64,000 bases of DNA from JANLVI01 sp031363915 (GCA_031363915.1 JANLVI010000037.1:1-64000), one strand, 5' to 3'; numbered from the stretch's first letter, positions 9,028 to 17,245 are shown. Numbers and translations are program-made. The notes: generated by a model from the sequence alone, not told the origin.

Positions 9028-9965
9028 TCCCAAAGCGCGAGTCCGCAGGCGAGCATCCAATCGGGCGCGGCCGCGCGTAGGACGTCCCGCGGGAGCGTCG
9101 ACCCAATCGTACCGCCGAATTCCACCGGCGCGGTGTGGATCGCGGTCATGGTCGCGATGTGCTCGTCGATGCCGAACAGCCGCGACCCGTTTCCGGCGAG
9201 TGCGATCGAGCGGATTTCGCTGCCTCCCGCGGCGCGATAGTCGATGAGTGCGGTCGCGAGTTCGTCGCAGAGGAAATCGCGCACTGCCTCGCCTGCGCCC
9301 GCAAGCCCGATCGTTCGTTTGCGACGCTCCGCCGCTGAAACATCGATTCCGAGCGAGGCGGCGACCGCATCGGTGAGCGTCTGGCCGGCCGTCGATAGGA
9401 CGATCGAAACCGGGATGGTCGAGGAGAAGATGTGGAGCCTCGTCCGCTGATGCCCGATGTCGAGCATCGCATCGACGCGCGGCGCGATGCGCCGGTAGCC
9501 AAAGGCCTCGTGATCCACAGCAAGAGGCCGTAAACCGGCTTTTCGTAGCAGCGTAATCTTTTGCTCGAGTTCCGAGCGGCGCGCGATCCCGAGATGATAG
9601 TCGGTGCGAGAACCTGGGATCGATTCGATCCTAATACACGCATCTGCGATCGGATAGTCGATGAAGCGGGCAGCTTCGAATCGTGCGGCCTTCTCGCGTT
9701 CGCGGTGTGACATCGCAGGAAAGCTGACGCGTCGTATGAGTGCCGTCGGCTCGGAGAGCCCGACGATGCAGCGACGCTCGCGTGTTCCAAGCTCGGCACA
9801 GGCCGATTCGATCGCCGCGACCCTTGCGCCATCATCGGCGCCACCGATCTCGCGCGCCGTAACGCCGATGAGTTCGGGTCGATCTCCGCGATATTCGATT
9901 GCCGCGACGCGAACGCGATGCGATCCGAGGTCGATACCGAGCGGTTGTGTTTTCGTCTTGTGCAT
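9015..9965 (-). CDS. pilM: Pilus assembly ATPase-fold protein PilM
   Basis: 316 residues. The actin-like fold is shown by the phosphate-binding motif LGIDLGSHRVRVAAIEY near the N terminus, a second one at MLDIGHQRTRLHIF, and an adenosine-loop glycine run SIALAGNGSRLFGI. PilM is cytoplasmic, binds ATP and the N terminus of PilN, and couples the cytosolic motor side to PilNO. ATG 9965 overlaps the stop of the prepilin peptidase gene by one base. Of the usual order pilM-N-O-P-Q, all five genes are present in sequence. Confidence 0.92.
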   Translation of the reverse strand: MHKTKTQPLGIDLGSHRVRVAAIEYRGDRPELIGVTAREIGGADDGARVAAIESACAELGTRERRCIVGLSEPTALIRRVSFPAMSHREREKAARFEAARFIDYPIADACIRIESIPGSRTDYHLGIARRSELEQKITLLRKAGLRPLAVDHEAFGYRRIAPRVDAMLDIGHQRTRLHIFSSTIPVSIVLSTAGQTLTDAVAASLGIDVSAAERRKRTIGLAGAGEAVRDFLCDELATALIDYRAAGGSEIRSIALAGNGSRLFGIDEHIATMTAIHTAPVEFGGTIGSTLPRDVLRAAAPDWMLACGLALWECTS

Positions 9966-10573
9966 CAGCGAAGGACCGTGAGCAGCGGGGCGAGTGCGCT
10001 CGTTGCCGTTCCGAATGCGAGAAAGGGACCGAACCGAATCCGGCTTGTCCGACTGTACCCGCGCGCGAGGAGCACGAGACCGACCAAACCGCCGGTAATA
10101 AAGGCGGCACCGAGCGCACCGAGCCCGGCGACCGAGCCCAGTCCAAGGCCGATTGGGAAAGCCAGTTTTACGTCGCCTAAGCCGAGACCGCGGCCGCCGG
10201 TGATCGCGTAGAGAAGCAGGAGCGGTGAGGTGACGATCACGCCTGCGATCACTGCCGATCCCAGGTTCCCAGACAGATCGGCGAGCGAAATGAGTAGTCC
10301 GCTCACTAGTACGATCGCACGGTCGAAGAGGTAACCGGTTCGCAGGTCTCCGATTGCGCAGGCGCTGACGCCGGCGATTACGGTAGCGAGGAGCGCACCG
10401 GCCCAACCCTGGCGATCGTGCGTTGCCCACGTTGCAATGACGGACGTGAGAAAAATGGGTAACCGGGGAGTCAAGCCGGCATCTACGCCGACTCCGCTTG
10501 CTGCGGTACGCACACCCATCCAGGTTACGAGCGCCACGCCAACGGAAAACATGAAGTGAAGCGCGTCGTTCAC
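9965..10573 (-). CDS. pilD: Prepilin peptidase, catalytic (A24) domain only
   Basis: 202 residues, seven or eight hydrophobic segments. The two aspartate motifs of A24 peptidases are present: CAIGDLRTGYLFD and GLGLGDVKLAF, followed by the late FGPFLAFG motif. The enzyme cleaves the pilin leader before the phenylalanine of the GFTLIE motif. Classical PilD also has an N-terminal cytoplasmic methyltransferase domain with two CxxC pairs; that domain is missing here, so N-methylation of the pilin is either absent or done by another protein. Location between the TPR gene and pilM inside the pilus cluster supports the role. Confidence 0.88.
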   Translation of the reverse strand: MNDALHFMFSVGVALVTWMGVRTAASGVGVDAGLTPRLPIFLTSVIATWATHDRQGWAGALLATVIAGVSACAIGDLRTGYLFDRAIVLVSGLLISLADLSGNLGSAVIAGVIVTSPLLLLYAITGGRGLGLGDVKLAFPIGLGLGSVAGLGALGAAFITGGLVGLVLLARGYSRTSRIRFGPFLAFGTATSALAPLLTVLR

Positions 10574-11100
10574 TGGGTCTCCTTGAATCCACGGCGTGCG
10601 CTCGCGAAGAGCGGATTCATCGCAAGAACCCGCCCGAATCGAACGTGGGCGGCCTGCCGATCGTGCAATCGCATCGCCATGCGCGCGGCGAATTCAATCG
10701 TCCGCGGGTCTGGTTCGATCGCGGCAAGTCGATCGAAATCGGCAAGCGCTGCCGCGAAGTCCCCGAGGTGTTCTTCGGCGAGGGCCCGATCCAACAGTAA
10801 GCCTCGAGCGTTGGCCTGGTGACGAAGTCCCTTGGATGCCGTGTCGCGGGCTAATTCGTAACCGACGCGGTTGTGCTGGCGGATCCCGAGAAATGCGAGC
10901 CGGTCGGCCGCGACGATCGATGCTTGGTCGAACCAGAGAGCGCGCGTATACATCGTCTTCGCGCGTTCGAGGGCGTTCGCTCGCGCGCAGTCATCACCGC
11001 GCGTTACAAGCATACTCGCGACTTGCGCGTGGAAGAGAATGGCGCTCGTCGCAAGAGAAACGACCGCGATTCCGAGACGCCGGCCAAGTCCGATCTCCAC
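10570..11100 (-). CDS. Membrane-anchored TPR protein of the pilus cluster
   Basis: 177 residues from GTG 11100, whose G overlaps the stop of the CcdA-like gene. One membrane helix (about 10-28, LGIAVVSLATSAILFHAQVA) is followed by helix pairs in TPR spacing: NALERAKTMYTRALWFDQAS, then NARGLLLDRALAEEHLGDFA, then ALADFDRLAAIEPDP. It resembles the TPR pilotin/PilF idea only in fold: there is no lipobox, so it is not an obvious secretin pilotin. It lies between the CcdA-like gene and pilD with overlaps on both sides, so it is part of the pilus operon. Function is inferred from place. Confidence 0.7.
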   Translation of the reverse strand: MEIGLGRRLGIAVVSLATSAILFHAQVASMLVTRGDDCARANALERAKTMYTRALWFDQASIVAADRLAFLGIRQHNRVGYELARDTASKGLRHQANARGLLLDRALAEEHLGDFAAALADFDRLAAIEPDPRTIEFAARMAMRLHDRQAAHVRFGRVLAMNPLFASARRGFKETQ

Positions 11101-11750
11101 TAGACGAGCGCCCCGTACAGCAGCCCAAGAGCCAGCATAAGAACCCCACTTGCGATCGTGGGCGCTTGCGCGTGAGCCAGACGCATCATCGTCGCCCGAA
11201 TGGGTCCGCCGAGAAACGCAACCGCTGCAAGCGGCGCGATGTGCCCGAGCGCGAAGAAGAAGAGCAGCATCGCGCCGAATATTGGCTTCCCAACGATCGC
11301 TGAGTATGAAACGACCGACGCCACGATCGGCGTGCAGCATGGCGATGCAACGAAGGCGGATGCCATCCCGAACAACAGCAACGTGCCGAGCGACTGTGGA
11401 GCACGACCCCTCTCGACGTGGTCATGATGCTTCCGCACCAGCGTGCATAGCCCGCCGACGATGAGACCGACGGCGAGAAGTGCGTAGATCAGCGTTGATG
11501 CATTAGCGAGAAAGCCGAGTGCCCCGGATATCCAACCGAGTGAGACATACGCGCTCAGGAGGCCGGTTGCGAAGACCCCGATTGGGACGAGCGCGCGGCG
11601 TTCGGTACCCGTGAAGGCGGTAATGGCGATGTAGCGCGGCGCGACACAGGGTCCGACGCTCGTCACCAGCCCACCGCAAAAGACGCTCGCAAACGACCTA
11701 AGACTCGGATGCGCGAAGGTATCGAGCACTGCTGATTGCGGATCGATCAC
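11100..11750 (-). CDS. CcdA/DsbD-like thiol-transfer membrane protein
   Basis: 216 residues from GTG 11750, which overlaps the pilA stop by three bases. About six membrane helices. Conserved pairs of the CcdA family are present: SVGPCVAPRY in the first helix and ASPCCTPIV in the fourth, each with a Pro next to the Cys. CcdA and the core of DsbD move electrons from cytoplasmic thioredoxin to proteins outside. Residues before the GTG do not look like this family, so the start is set there. The gene sits directly after pilA, whose product has four cysteines, which suggests a role in pilin disulfide handling; cytochrome c maturation is the usual alternative, but no cyt c genes are near. Confidence 0.75.
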   Translation of the reverse strand: MIDPQSAVLDTFAHPSLRSFASVFCGGLVTSVGPCVAPRYIAITAFTGTERRALVPIGVFATGLLSAYVSLGWISGALGFLANASTLIYALLAVGLIVGGLCTLVRKHHDHVERGRAPQSLGTLLLFGMASAFVASPCCTPIVASVVSYSAIVGKPIFGAMLLFFFALGHIAPLAAVAFLGGPIRATMMRLAHAQAPTIASGVLMLALGLLYGALV

Positions 11751-12232
11751 GAGCCGCTGAGCCCGAGACCCGAGGTATAGTTCAATTTCGTGCACGTTGT
11801 CGCCGTCGTGCAGCCCTGAATTTTCACAAGCGTGCTGCCAACGTGCGCCCCGGGGCACGCGATGACGTAGCCCGGCTCAGTGTTGATTGTCTGTGGCGTG
11901 ATCGTATAGGTTGATGTCGGCGTCCCAGCCGGATCGTGCGGAGTGTTGTTCAAGTAAGGATTGTTTGCGCCCCCGAACGACGCCGGGTCCGCGGACTGGG
12001 TACCAGCGCCGATGGGCAAGGTGTACGTCTGCAGATCGGCATACATGAGCTCCATCGCCGTCGCAATCGAGCGAAGATTGGATTCGCAAGCCGACGTTTG
12101 CGCCTGCGCGCGGGCGTTGACAAAGTTTGGAATCAGGATCCCCGCAAGGATCGCGATGATCGCGACGACGATCATCAGTTCGATTAGCGTAAAACCGCTT
12201 TGATGATCGAGGTTTTTGTGCGGACGTTGCAT
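11747..12232 (-). CDS. pilA: Type IV major pilin-like prepilin
   Basis: 161 residues. The class III signal is clear: a 13-residue charged leader ending in G, then FTLIELMIVVAIIAILAGIL with Glu at mature position 5. The long hydrophobic helix (mature 1-28) is followed by ARAQAQTSACESNLRSIATA and a globular part rich in Thr, Pro and Gly. Four cysteines in the mature protein (SACES, VIACPG, IQGCTT, TTCTK) allow two disulfides. ATG 12232 is preferred to the start at 12241. It sits downstream of the sigma gene with a gap of 56 bases, the largest gap in the cluster, so it may also have its own promoter. Confidence 0.92.
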   Translation of the reverse strand: MQRPHKNLDHQSGFTLIELMIVVAIIAILAGILIPNFVNARAQAQTSACESNLRSIATAMELMYADLQTYTLPIGAGTQSADPASFGGANNPYLNNTPHDPAGTPTSTYTITPQTINTEPGYVIACPGAHVGSTLVKIQGCTTATTCTKLNYTSGLGLSGS

Positions 12233-12288
12233 TGTAGACACCTCGTTGCGAAGGGGGACGCAGCGGTCAGTGCCCAGGGTCGATGCAT

Positions 12289-13008
12289 TTAGTCCAAGTC
12301 GCGCGCCATTTTTGCGAGGGCTTTCGCAAGCAATTTTGAGATCTGACTTTGCGAAAGGCCGATTTTCCGGCCCATTTCGGACTGCGAATAGCCCGCTGCG
12401 AAAATCCCCATTACGAGCGTCTTTTCACGTTGGTCCAATCCTTCAATTGCTGAGAGCAACGCTAAGCGTTCCTCGATTGAGAGGATCGGCCGGTTCGATT
12501 CGCGGCGCCGGTCACTTTGCAAATGAGGTGCATACGGATCGCAATCGATTGATACGATCTGCTTCCCACGCCGCAGATGCTCGATTTCTTTCACAATCGA
12601 GAGTTCGACGTTCATAGCTTCGGCAATCTCAGCGGCGAGCGGTTCGCGGCCAAAACGGTGCGTGAGGCACTCGATCGCATGGAGATAGCGTTTCTCGAGC
12701 GAGCGCAGCCACCGTGGGAGACGCACGATTTGCTCGTGGTCGCGAACGTAGTGCATGAGTTCACCGATCACCATCATCCAGGCGTACGCTTCAAACGGCG
12801 TCTTGAGCGTGATGTTGTAGTACTGACAAGCCTTGATCAAACCGATCGCTGCGACTTGTTCGAGGTCGGAGCGGTCGGACGTTGGTCGCGAAAACTTCCT
12901 CGCGCCTCGGGCGCAGAGATAGTGGTACGACTCGATCACGGCATTGCGGTGTGCGACGGTTGGCTCGGCGATGTATCGCGCGAGAACCGGGTCAATATTC
13001 GGCATCAT
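12289..13008 (-). CDS. Sigma-70 family factor (SigB/SigF/FliA type) inside the pilus operon
   Basis: 239 residues. Region 2 is visible at about 45-90 (DLEQVAAIGLIKACQYYN, then YAWMMVIGELMHYVRD), matching the group 3 pattern VGxIGLIKA..PTIxGEIxRYxRD. Region 3 is at about 95-150 (RFGREPLAAEIAEAMNV) and region 4 at the end (LDQREKTLVMGIFAAG, then GLSQSQISKLLAKALAKM). It would direct RNA polymerase to a special promoter set. Its start overlaps the stop of pilC, so it is made with the export machinery and lies just before pilA; control of pilin or motility genes is an attractive inference. No anti-sigma factor is adjacent. Confidence 0.88.
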   Translation of the reverse strand: MMPNIDPVLARYIAEPTVAHRNAVIESYHYLCARGARKFSRPTSDRSDLEQVAAIGLIKACQYYNITLKTPFEAYAWMMVIGELMHYVRDHEQIVRLPRWLRSLEKRYLHAIECLTHRFGREPLAAEIAEAMNVELSIVKEIEHLRRGKQIVSIDCDPYAPHLQSDRRRESNRPILSIEERLALLSAIEGLDQREKTLVMGIFAAGYSQSEMGRKIGLSQSQISKLLAKALAKMARDLD

Positions 13009-14234
13009 TTCGATACGCTCCCGATTAGTGAGTAAAGCGGAATAAAGATAGAGAAGACGATGAATCCGACGGCGGCGCCGAGGAAAATAATGAGCGCGGG
13101 CTCGACGATCGCGCCGATCGTGGCGACGGTCGTTTCGACGTCGCCTTCGAAATATTCCGCGATCTTGAAGAGCATGTCGTCGACGAGTCCTGTCTCTTCG
13201 CCGACCCGCACGAGGGCGACGACGAGTGGATCGAAGACGCGAGATTCGGCCAGTGGGCGCGTAAGCGAATCGCCTTCGCGCAAGGCGACGTTGATACGTG
13301 TCAACGCGCGACCGTAGACGGCGCTGCCCGCAACGGGGACGACGACGTCGATCGCGCTTACGAGCCCGATGCCGGAGCGAATCAACGTTGCGAGCATCCG
13401 TGCGACGCGCGCGACGATCGACTTCTGAACGAGCGTACCGATCACGGGGATGCGTAAGCGGAGTCGATCAATCAGGAACGCTCCGGCGGTCGTCCGGCTG
13501 TAGCGTTCGACCGCGATTGCTCCAAGTAGGGCGCAGAGCGGCACGCCAGCCCAGACGAGCGGCGATTGCAGCCCTTGCCCCAGACTCAACAGGATGCGCG
13601 TCGTCGGGGGCAGCTCGACGTGAAAGCTTTCGAACATGCCCGCGAACATCGGAACGATCCGCGCGATGAGAAACACGACGAGCGTTAGTGCGGCGCTAAG
13701 AACGACAAGAGGGTAGGCTAGCGCGGATTGGACTTTCTTTCGGAGGTTGCTGTCCCGCTCGAGAAAGGTCGCGAGCCGCTCGAGAACGTCGTCGAGGATT
13801 CCGCCTTCCTCGCCGGCGCGAATCATCGCAACGTAGAGGACCGGGAAGGCACGGTTTCGGCGTGACATTGCCTCGCTAAGCGATGTTCCATGCTCGACGT
13901 CGCTGAGGACCGACCGTAGGGCTTCACGTAATGTCGGATCCTCGCACCGTTCGATCGATACGGAAAGCCCGCGTTGCATCGAGATACCGGCACGAATGAG
14001 CGTGGCGAAGGAACGGAAAAACGCCAGGAGCGACTTTCGAGAGGCCCCTCCGATCGCAAAGGATCGAACGAGCCGACGCGCGATCTGACCTTCACGATCG
14101 ATGGACGTGACGAAAAGCGCGCGTGTCCGAAGCGCAGCCAGCACGTTGTCGGCATCGAGCGCTTCCATCGATCCGCGGACGATCTCGCCCTCGACGGTCC
14201 GTGCCGTATAGCGAAAGGTCGCGGCCGGCATCAA
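13005..14234 (-). CDS. pilC: Type IV pilus inner-membrane platform protein PilC
   Basis: 409 residues, the usual length of GspF/PilC proteins. Two T2SSF domains (about 75-195 and 280-400) each carry the family signature: RNRAFPVLYVAMIRAGEEGG, and DPLVVALVRVGEETGLVDDM in the second. Three hydrophobic helices lie near 170-190, 215-235 and 375-400. PilC is the membrane platform that PilB and PilT act on. The stop overlaps the ATG of the sigma gene and the start overlaps the pilT stop by four bases. Confidence 0.93.
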   Translation of the reverse strand: MMPAATFRYTARTVEGEIVRGSMEALDADNVLAALRTRALFVTSIDREGQIARRLVRSFAIGGASRKSLLAFFRSFATLIRAGISMQRGLSVSIERCEDPTLREALRSVLSDVEHGTSLSEAMSRRNRAFPVLYVAMIRAGEEGGILDDVLERLATFLERDSNLRKKVQSALAYPLVVLSAALTLVVFLIARIVPMFAGMFESFHVELPPTTRILLSLGQGLQSPLVWAGVPLCALLGAIAVERYSRTTAGAFLIDRLRLRIPVIGTLVQKSIVARVARMLATLIRSGIGLVSAIDVVVPVAGSAVYGRALTRINVALREGDSLTRPLAESRVFDPLVVALVRVGEETGLVDDMLFKIAEYFEGDVETTVATIGAIVEPALIIFLGAAVGFIVFSIFIPLYSLIGSVSK

Positions 14235-15310
14235 ACGGCCGCCCGTTCGAGCGTTCGAATTTCGCCCGGTCGTGTGGAGACGTTTCGCGCCTCATCGAGA
14301 TTTATCAACCCGTGAACGACGAGTTCGGACAGATGTGATTCTAGCGTCTGCATCCCCGAACTGCGGCCGGTCGAAATCGCGTTACGAAGCTGGTGGGTCT
14401 TTCCGTCGCGTATCATCGCGCGAACCGCATCCGTGGCAACGAGGATCTCTGCTGCCGCGCGACGACCCGGTTGGTTTTTTTGCGGTAGGAGACGCAGCGA
14501 GACGACGCCGATGAGGACGGCTGCAAGTTGCGAGCGCACTTGGTTTTGCGACTCTGCAGGAAATGCATCGACGATGCGGTCGACCGTCTGCGGCGCATCG
14601 TTCGTGTGGAGTGTCGAGAGGACGAGGTGCCCAGTCTCCGCCGCCGTCATCGCCGCCTCCATCGTTTCGCGGTCGCGCATTTCGCCGATTAGGATCACGT
14701 CCGGATCGGAGCGCAGAAATCCGCGAATCGCTTCTTCATAGTCGATGACATCGCGGCCGATCTCGCAGTGCGTGACGAGCGATCTTAGCGATGAATGTCG
14801 GTATTCGACCGGGTCTTCGACGGTGATCACGTTCCGCTCGACCGTGCGGTTGATGCGATCGATCAGCGCCGCGAGCGCCGTCGTCTTCCCGCTCCCCGTC
14901 GGACCCGTAAATAAGAGCAAGCCGCTTGGTCGAAGAGCGAGATCGCCAACGATACTCGGCAATGCGAGCAGTTCGAGGTTCGGAATGGCTTTTGCCAGGA
15001 GCCGAATGACGACGCGTGTCCCGCTGAGTTGGCGATACGCGTGCACGCGGAACGCACCGATGTCGGGGTGGCGCTGCGCACCGTCGGCCGTACCGCGGTC
15101 GCGCAGACGCTCGAGCGCGGCCGAAGGCAACATCCCGGCGAGGAAATCGGTCACCGCACATTCGCTGATCGGCTGGTGATCGAGAACGGTCAAGCGTCCG
15201 TCGATCCGAAAAGCCGGCTTCTCGCCGGCGCCGATATGAACGTCGGAGGCATCGCGTGCGCGAGCCGTGCGGATGAGTTCGACGAGCCTGACGACATCGA
15301 GTTCGCTCAT
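14231..15310 (-). CDS. pilT: Pilus retraction ATPase PilT
   Basis: 359 residues from ATG 15310. N domain with ASDVHIGAGEKPAFRIDGRL. Walker A GPTGSGKTT (about 135), Asp box VEDPVEYRH, Walker B ILIGEMRD, His box LSTLHTNDA, and the PilT-specific C-terminal AMIRDGKTHQLRNAI helix region. It drives pilus retraction. The start overlaps the pilB stop by four bases. The codons just upstream in the same frame are open but belong to the pilB end; the ATG is the only start that keeps the normal PilT N terminus. Confidence 0.94.
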   Translation of the reverse strand: MSELDVVRLVELIRTARARDASDVHIGAGEKPAFRIDGRLTVLDHQPISECAVTDFLAGMLPSAALERLRDRGTADGAQRHPDIGAFRVHAYRQLSGTRVVIRLLAKAIPNLELLALPSIVGDLALRPSGLLLFTGPTGSGKTTALAALIDRINRTVERNVITVEDPVEYRHSSLRSLVTHCEIGRDVIDYEEAIRGFLRSDPDVILIGEMRDRETMEAAMTAAETGHLVLSTLHTNDAPQTVDRIVDAFPAESQNQVRSQLAAVLIGVVSLRLLPQKNQPGRRAAAEILVATDAVRAMIRDGKTHQLRNAISTGRSSGMQTLESHLSELVVHGLINLDEARNVSTRPGEIRTLERAAV

Positions 15311-16773
15311 TGCCGTTGCTCCCAGGCGACGACGCGGCTGAGCTCCTCGAACGACGTCATGCCGGAGGCGACTTTTTCGAGACCGTCGAGCGCCATCGGT
15401 CGATAGCCCTGCGCACGGCCTAATTTTCCAATTTGGACGCTTGATGCGCCCGCAGCAATCGCGTCGCGGACGACGTCGTCGATCGCGAGCAACTCGTAGA
15501 CGCCGATTCTGCCAATAAAGCCCGTATTGGAACAAACGCGACATCCGCTCGGCGTCCACCAGTGGTCCGTTCCGAGATCAAGCGAGCCGCGTACCGCCGT
15601 GGGGATAGACTCGCGCACCTTGCACTGTTCGCAAAGCGTTCGAACCAGGCGCTGTGCGACGACGGCTGTCAGCCCCGCCGCTAGCGCATGACGCGCAACG
15701 CCGAGTTCGACGAGTCGTTCGATCGTTCGTGGGGCATCGTTGCTGTGCAAAGTCGTAAATACGAGTTGGCCCGCAAGTGACGCAGAGATCGCGACCGACG
15801 CCGTCTCCGCATCACGCATTTCGCCGACCATAATCACGTTGGGGTCCTGGCGCATGAAGGATCGCAGCACCGTTGGAAACGTCAGACCCGATCGCGTACT
15901 TACCTGTACTTGAGCGACGCCATCCACGCGCATTTCGATCGGATCCTCGACGCTGCAAATATTCTTCGAGGCTCCGTCGAGTTCGGCAAGCGATGCATAG
16001 AGCGTGGTGGTCTTTCCGCTACCGGTTGGGCCGGTGACGACGACAAAACCCCATGGCGCATGAACGAAGCGGCGATAATTCGCAAGAACATCGGTTTGCA
16101 TTCCGAGGGTGCCCAGATTCGGTGCGGTCGCGTTCTCATCGAGCAGGCGAATGACGATCCGTTCGCCATCGATCGTGGGAATCGATGACACGCGTGCGTC
16201 GATCGAGCGGCCCTCGTAGGCGACCGAGTAGCGGCCGTCTTGAGGTTGCCGTTTATCGGCGATATCCATGCCGGCCACCAGCTTGATGCGCGATACGAAG
16301 GATCCAACGAGCGCGCTGGGGATCGTTTCGATCGCGTTGAGTATTCCGTCGACACGTATGCGTATGCGTCCCATTCCGCCATTGAGCGGTTCGACGTGGA
16401 TGTCCGACGCATGTGATCGAATCGCACGCTCGAACATCATATCGACGGCGCGCACCGCGGGCGCGTCGGCACGACGATCGCTCGCGGTGAGCGTGACATC
16501 AGTCGCGCCGTAGGCTTCGCGCAGACGTTCGCGGATAAGATCGCGCGTCATTGGCACCGCTCGAATGCGAACGCGCGTCGTCGAGCGTAGCTGGTCGAGA
16601 ACGTTTTCGTCCTCGGGATCGTGGAGGGCGACGACGAGTACGCCGTCCTCGATCGTCAGCGGAAGTGCATCTAGTCGGAAGGCGACAGATTTTGGAACCC
16701 GCCCGATCGCTTGATTTCCCGCGACGCGATGGTCGCTCGAAATGATCACTTCACCCGGTCTCGTGATTGCCAT
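15307..16773 (-). CDS. pilB: Pilus extension ATPase PilB
   Basis: 488 residues from ATG 16773, which has GGAG ten bases upstream. A short N-terminal GspE-N-like domain (about 20-105) contains LPLTIEDGVLVVALHDPEDE; it is only one half of the usual two-part N region, so c-di-GMP binding through a full MshEN domain is not supported. The ATPase core has SDIHVEPLNGG, Walker A GPTGSGKTTT, Asp box VEDPIEM, Walker B IMVGEMRD and His box TTLHSNDA. A tetracysteine zinc site is present (LCEQCK and CRVCSNTGF). It powers pilus extension and is the first gene of the minus-strand cluster. Confidence 0.94.
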   Translation of the reverse strand: MAITRPGEVIISSDHRVAGNQAIGRVPKSVAFRLDALPLTIEDGVLVVALHDPEDENVLDQLRSTTRVRIRAVPMTRDLIRERLREAYGATDVTLTASDRRADAPAVRAVDMMFERAIRSHASDIHVEPLNGGMGRIRIRVDGILNAIETIPSALVGSFVSRIKLVAGMDIADKRQPQDGRYSVAYEGRSIDARVSSIPTIDGERIVIRLLDENATAPNLGTLGMQTDVLANYRRFVHAPWGFVVVTGPTGSGKTTTLYASLAELDGASKNICSVEDPIEMRVDGVAQVQVSTRSGLTFPTVLRSFMRQDPNVIMVGEMRDAETASVAISASLAGQLVFTTLHSNDAPRTIERLVELGVARHALAAGLTAVVAQRLVRTLCEQCKVRESIPTAVRGSLDLGTDHWWTPSGCRVCSNTGFIGRIGVYELLAIDDVVRDAIAAGASSVQIGKLGRAQGYRPMALDGLEKVASGMTSFEELSRVVAWEQRQ

Positions 16774-16895
16774 TACACCCGCTCCAGAAGCGACTGATAT
16801 TTGACCGCGATCACTTGACTGTTCGGTCAAGGTAAGCGCTGGTAAAGTAACGTTTCGGAAATTGTTCGGTAAAATTTAGGAAATTGTCAAAATAT
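16774..16895 (-). promoter_or_regulatory. Leader of the pilus operon with inverted repeat and -35-like box
   Basis: Upstream of pilB the minus strand holds a perfect TTGACA at 16890-16885. No good -10 box is seen at 16-18 bases from it, so the promoter call is weak. A repeat TTGAC-N6-GTCAA lies at 16815-16830, between that box and the start, and TTACC-type direct repeats lie around 16832-16848 and 16870. These could be operator sites. The AT-richness here contrasts with the flanking coding DNA. Confidence 0.35.
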
Positions 16896-17000
16896 TTTCG
16901 TGAGTTTGTCTGAAGGTGCGACGATTCTAAACATGACTTGCGACGGGGGAATAAAGGTCTGCGTACGCGGGCACTTGGATGAGGCCGCGCACCTCCTGAG

Positions 17001-17023
17001 TCGTTCCTCTCGCGAGGGAACGA
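17001..17023. repeat. Hairpin in the intergenic region 16896-17099
   Basis: The arms TCGTTCC and GGAACGA enclose a TCTCGCGAG core that can itself pair. No T-run follows, so it is not a plain terminator. The rest of 16896-17099 holds short open frames on the minus strand, none with a family motif or a good ribosome binding site, and I see no gene in it. Confidence 0.35.
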
Positions 17024-17099
17024 TGACCAGAAGGCCAAATATTCGACTGTCGACTTTTTGTCGCGATGCCACCTGAAGAGAAAGCGAGTACGACCGCCC

Positions 17100-17195
17100 G
17101 TGTACACGATCCCCGCAATCCTCGTGATCCTCTCTGTCGGAATCGTCGCCTTGATTTCGTGGGGCGCGTTCAAAGAAGAAGCGCGCAACCGCTAG
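17100..17195 (+). CDS. Candidate 31-residue single-span membrane protein
   Basis: A short GTG-started frame reads MYTIPAILVILSVGIVALIS followed by WGAFKEEARNR and a stop. That is one membrane helix of about 17 residues with a charged, probably cytoplasmic, tail, the layout of small respiratory or stress membrane proteins. No family is recognised. A strong terminator begins 26 bases after the stop, which supports an independent transcript. The upstream purine stretch GAAGAGAAAGCGAG is a possible but loosely spaced ribosome binding site. The terminator and the clean hydrophobic pattern are the main reasons to list it. Confidence 0.45.
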   Translation: MYTIPAILVILSVGIVALISWGAFKEEARNR

Positions 17196-17221
17196 GGGCG
17201 AACCGACCTTCGTCCGTCAAG

Positions 17222-17245
17222 AAAGCGCCCCGAGGCGCTTTTTTT
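17222..17245 (+). terminator. Rho-independent terminator
   Basis: AAAGCGCC and GGCGCTTT close over a CCGA loop, with seven Ts in total at the 3' side. It would end the transcript of the small membrane ORF just upstream. Confidence 0.85.

Noticed and set aside
16774..17099. A c-di-GMP riboswitch before pilB
   Set aside because: The conserved core of class I or II c-di-GMP aptamers was looked for and not seen.
16811..17188. Minus-strand frames of 60-125 codons before pilB
   Set aside because: They have no ribosome binding site or recognisable domain, and pieces of apparent similarity are spread over different frames.
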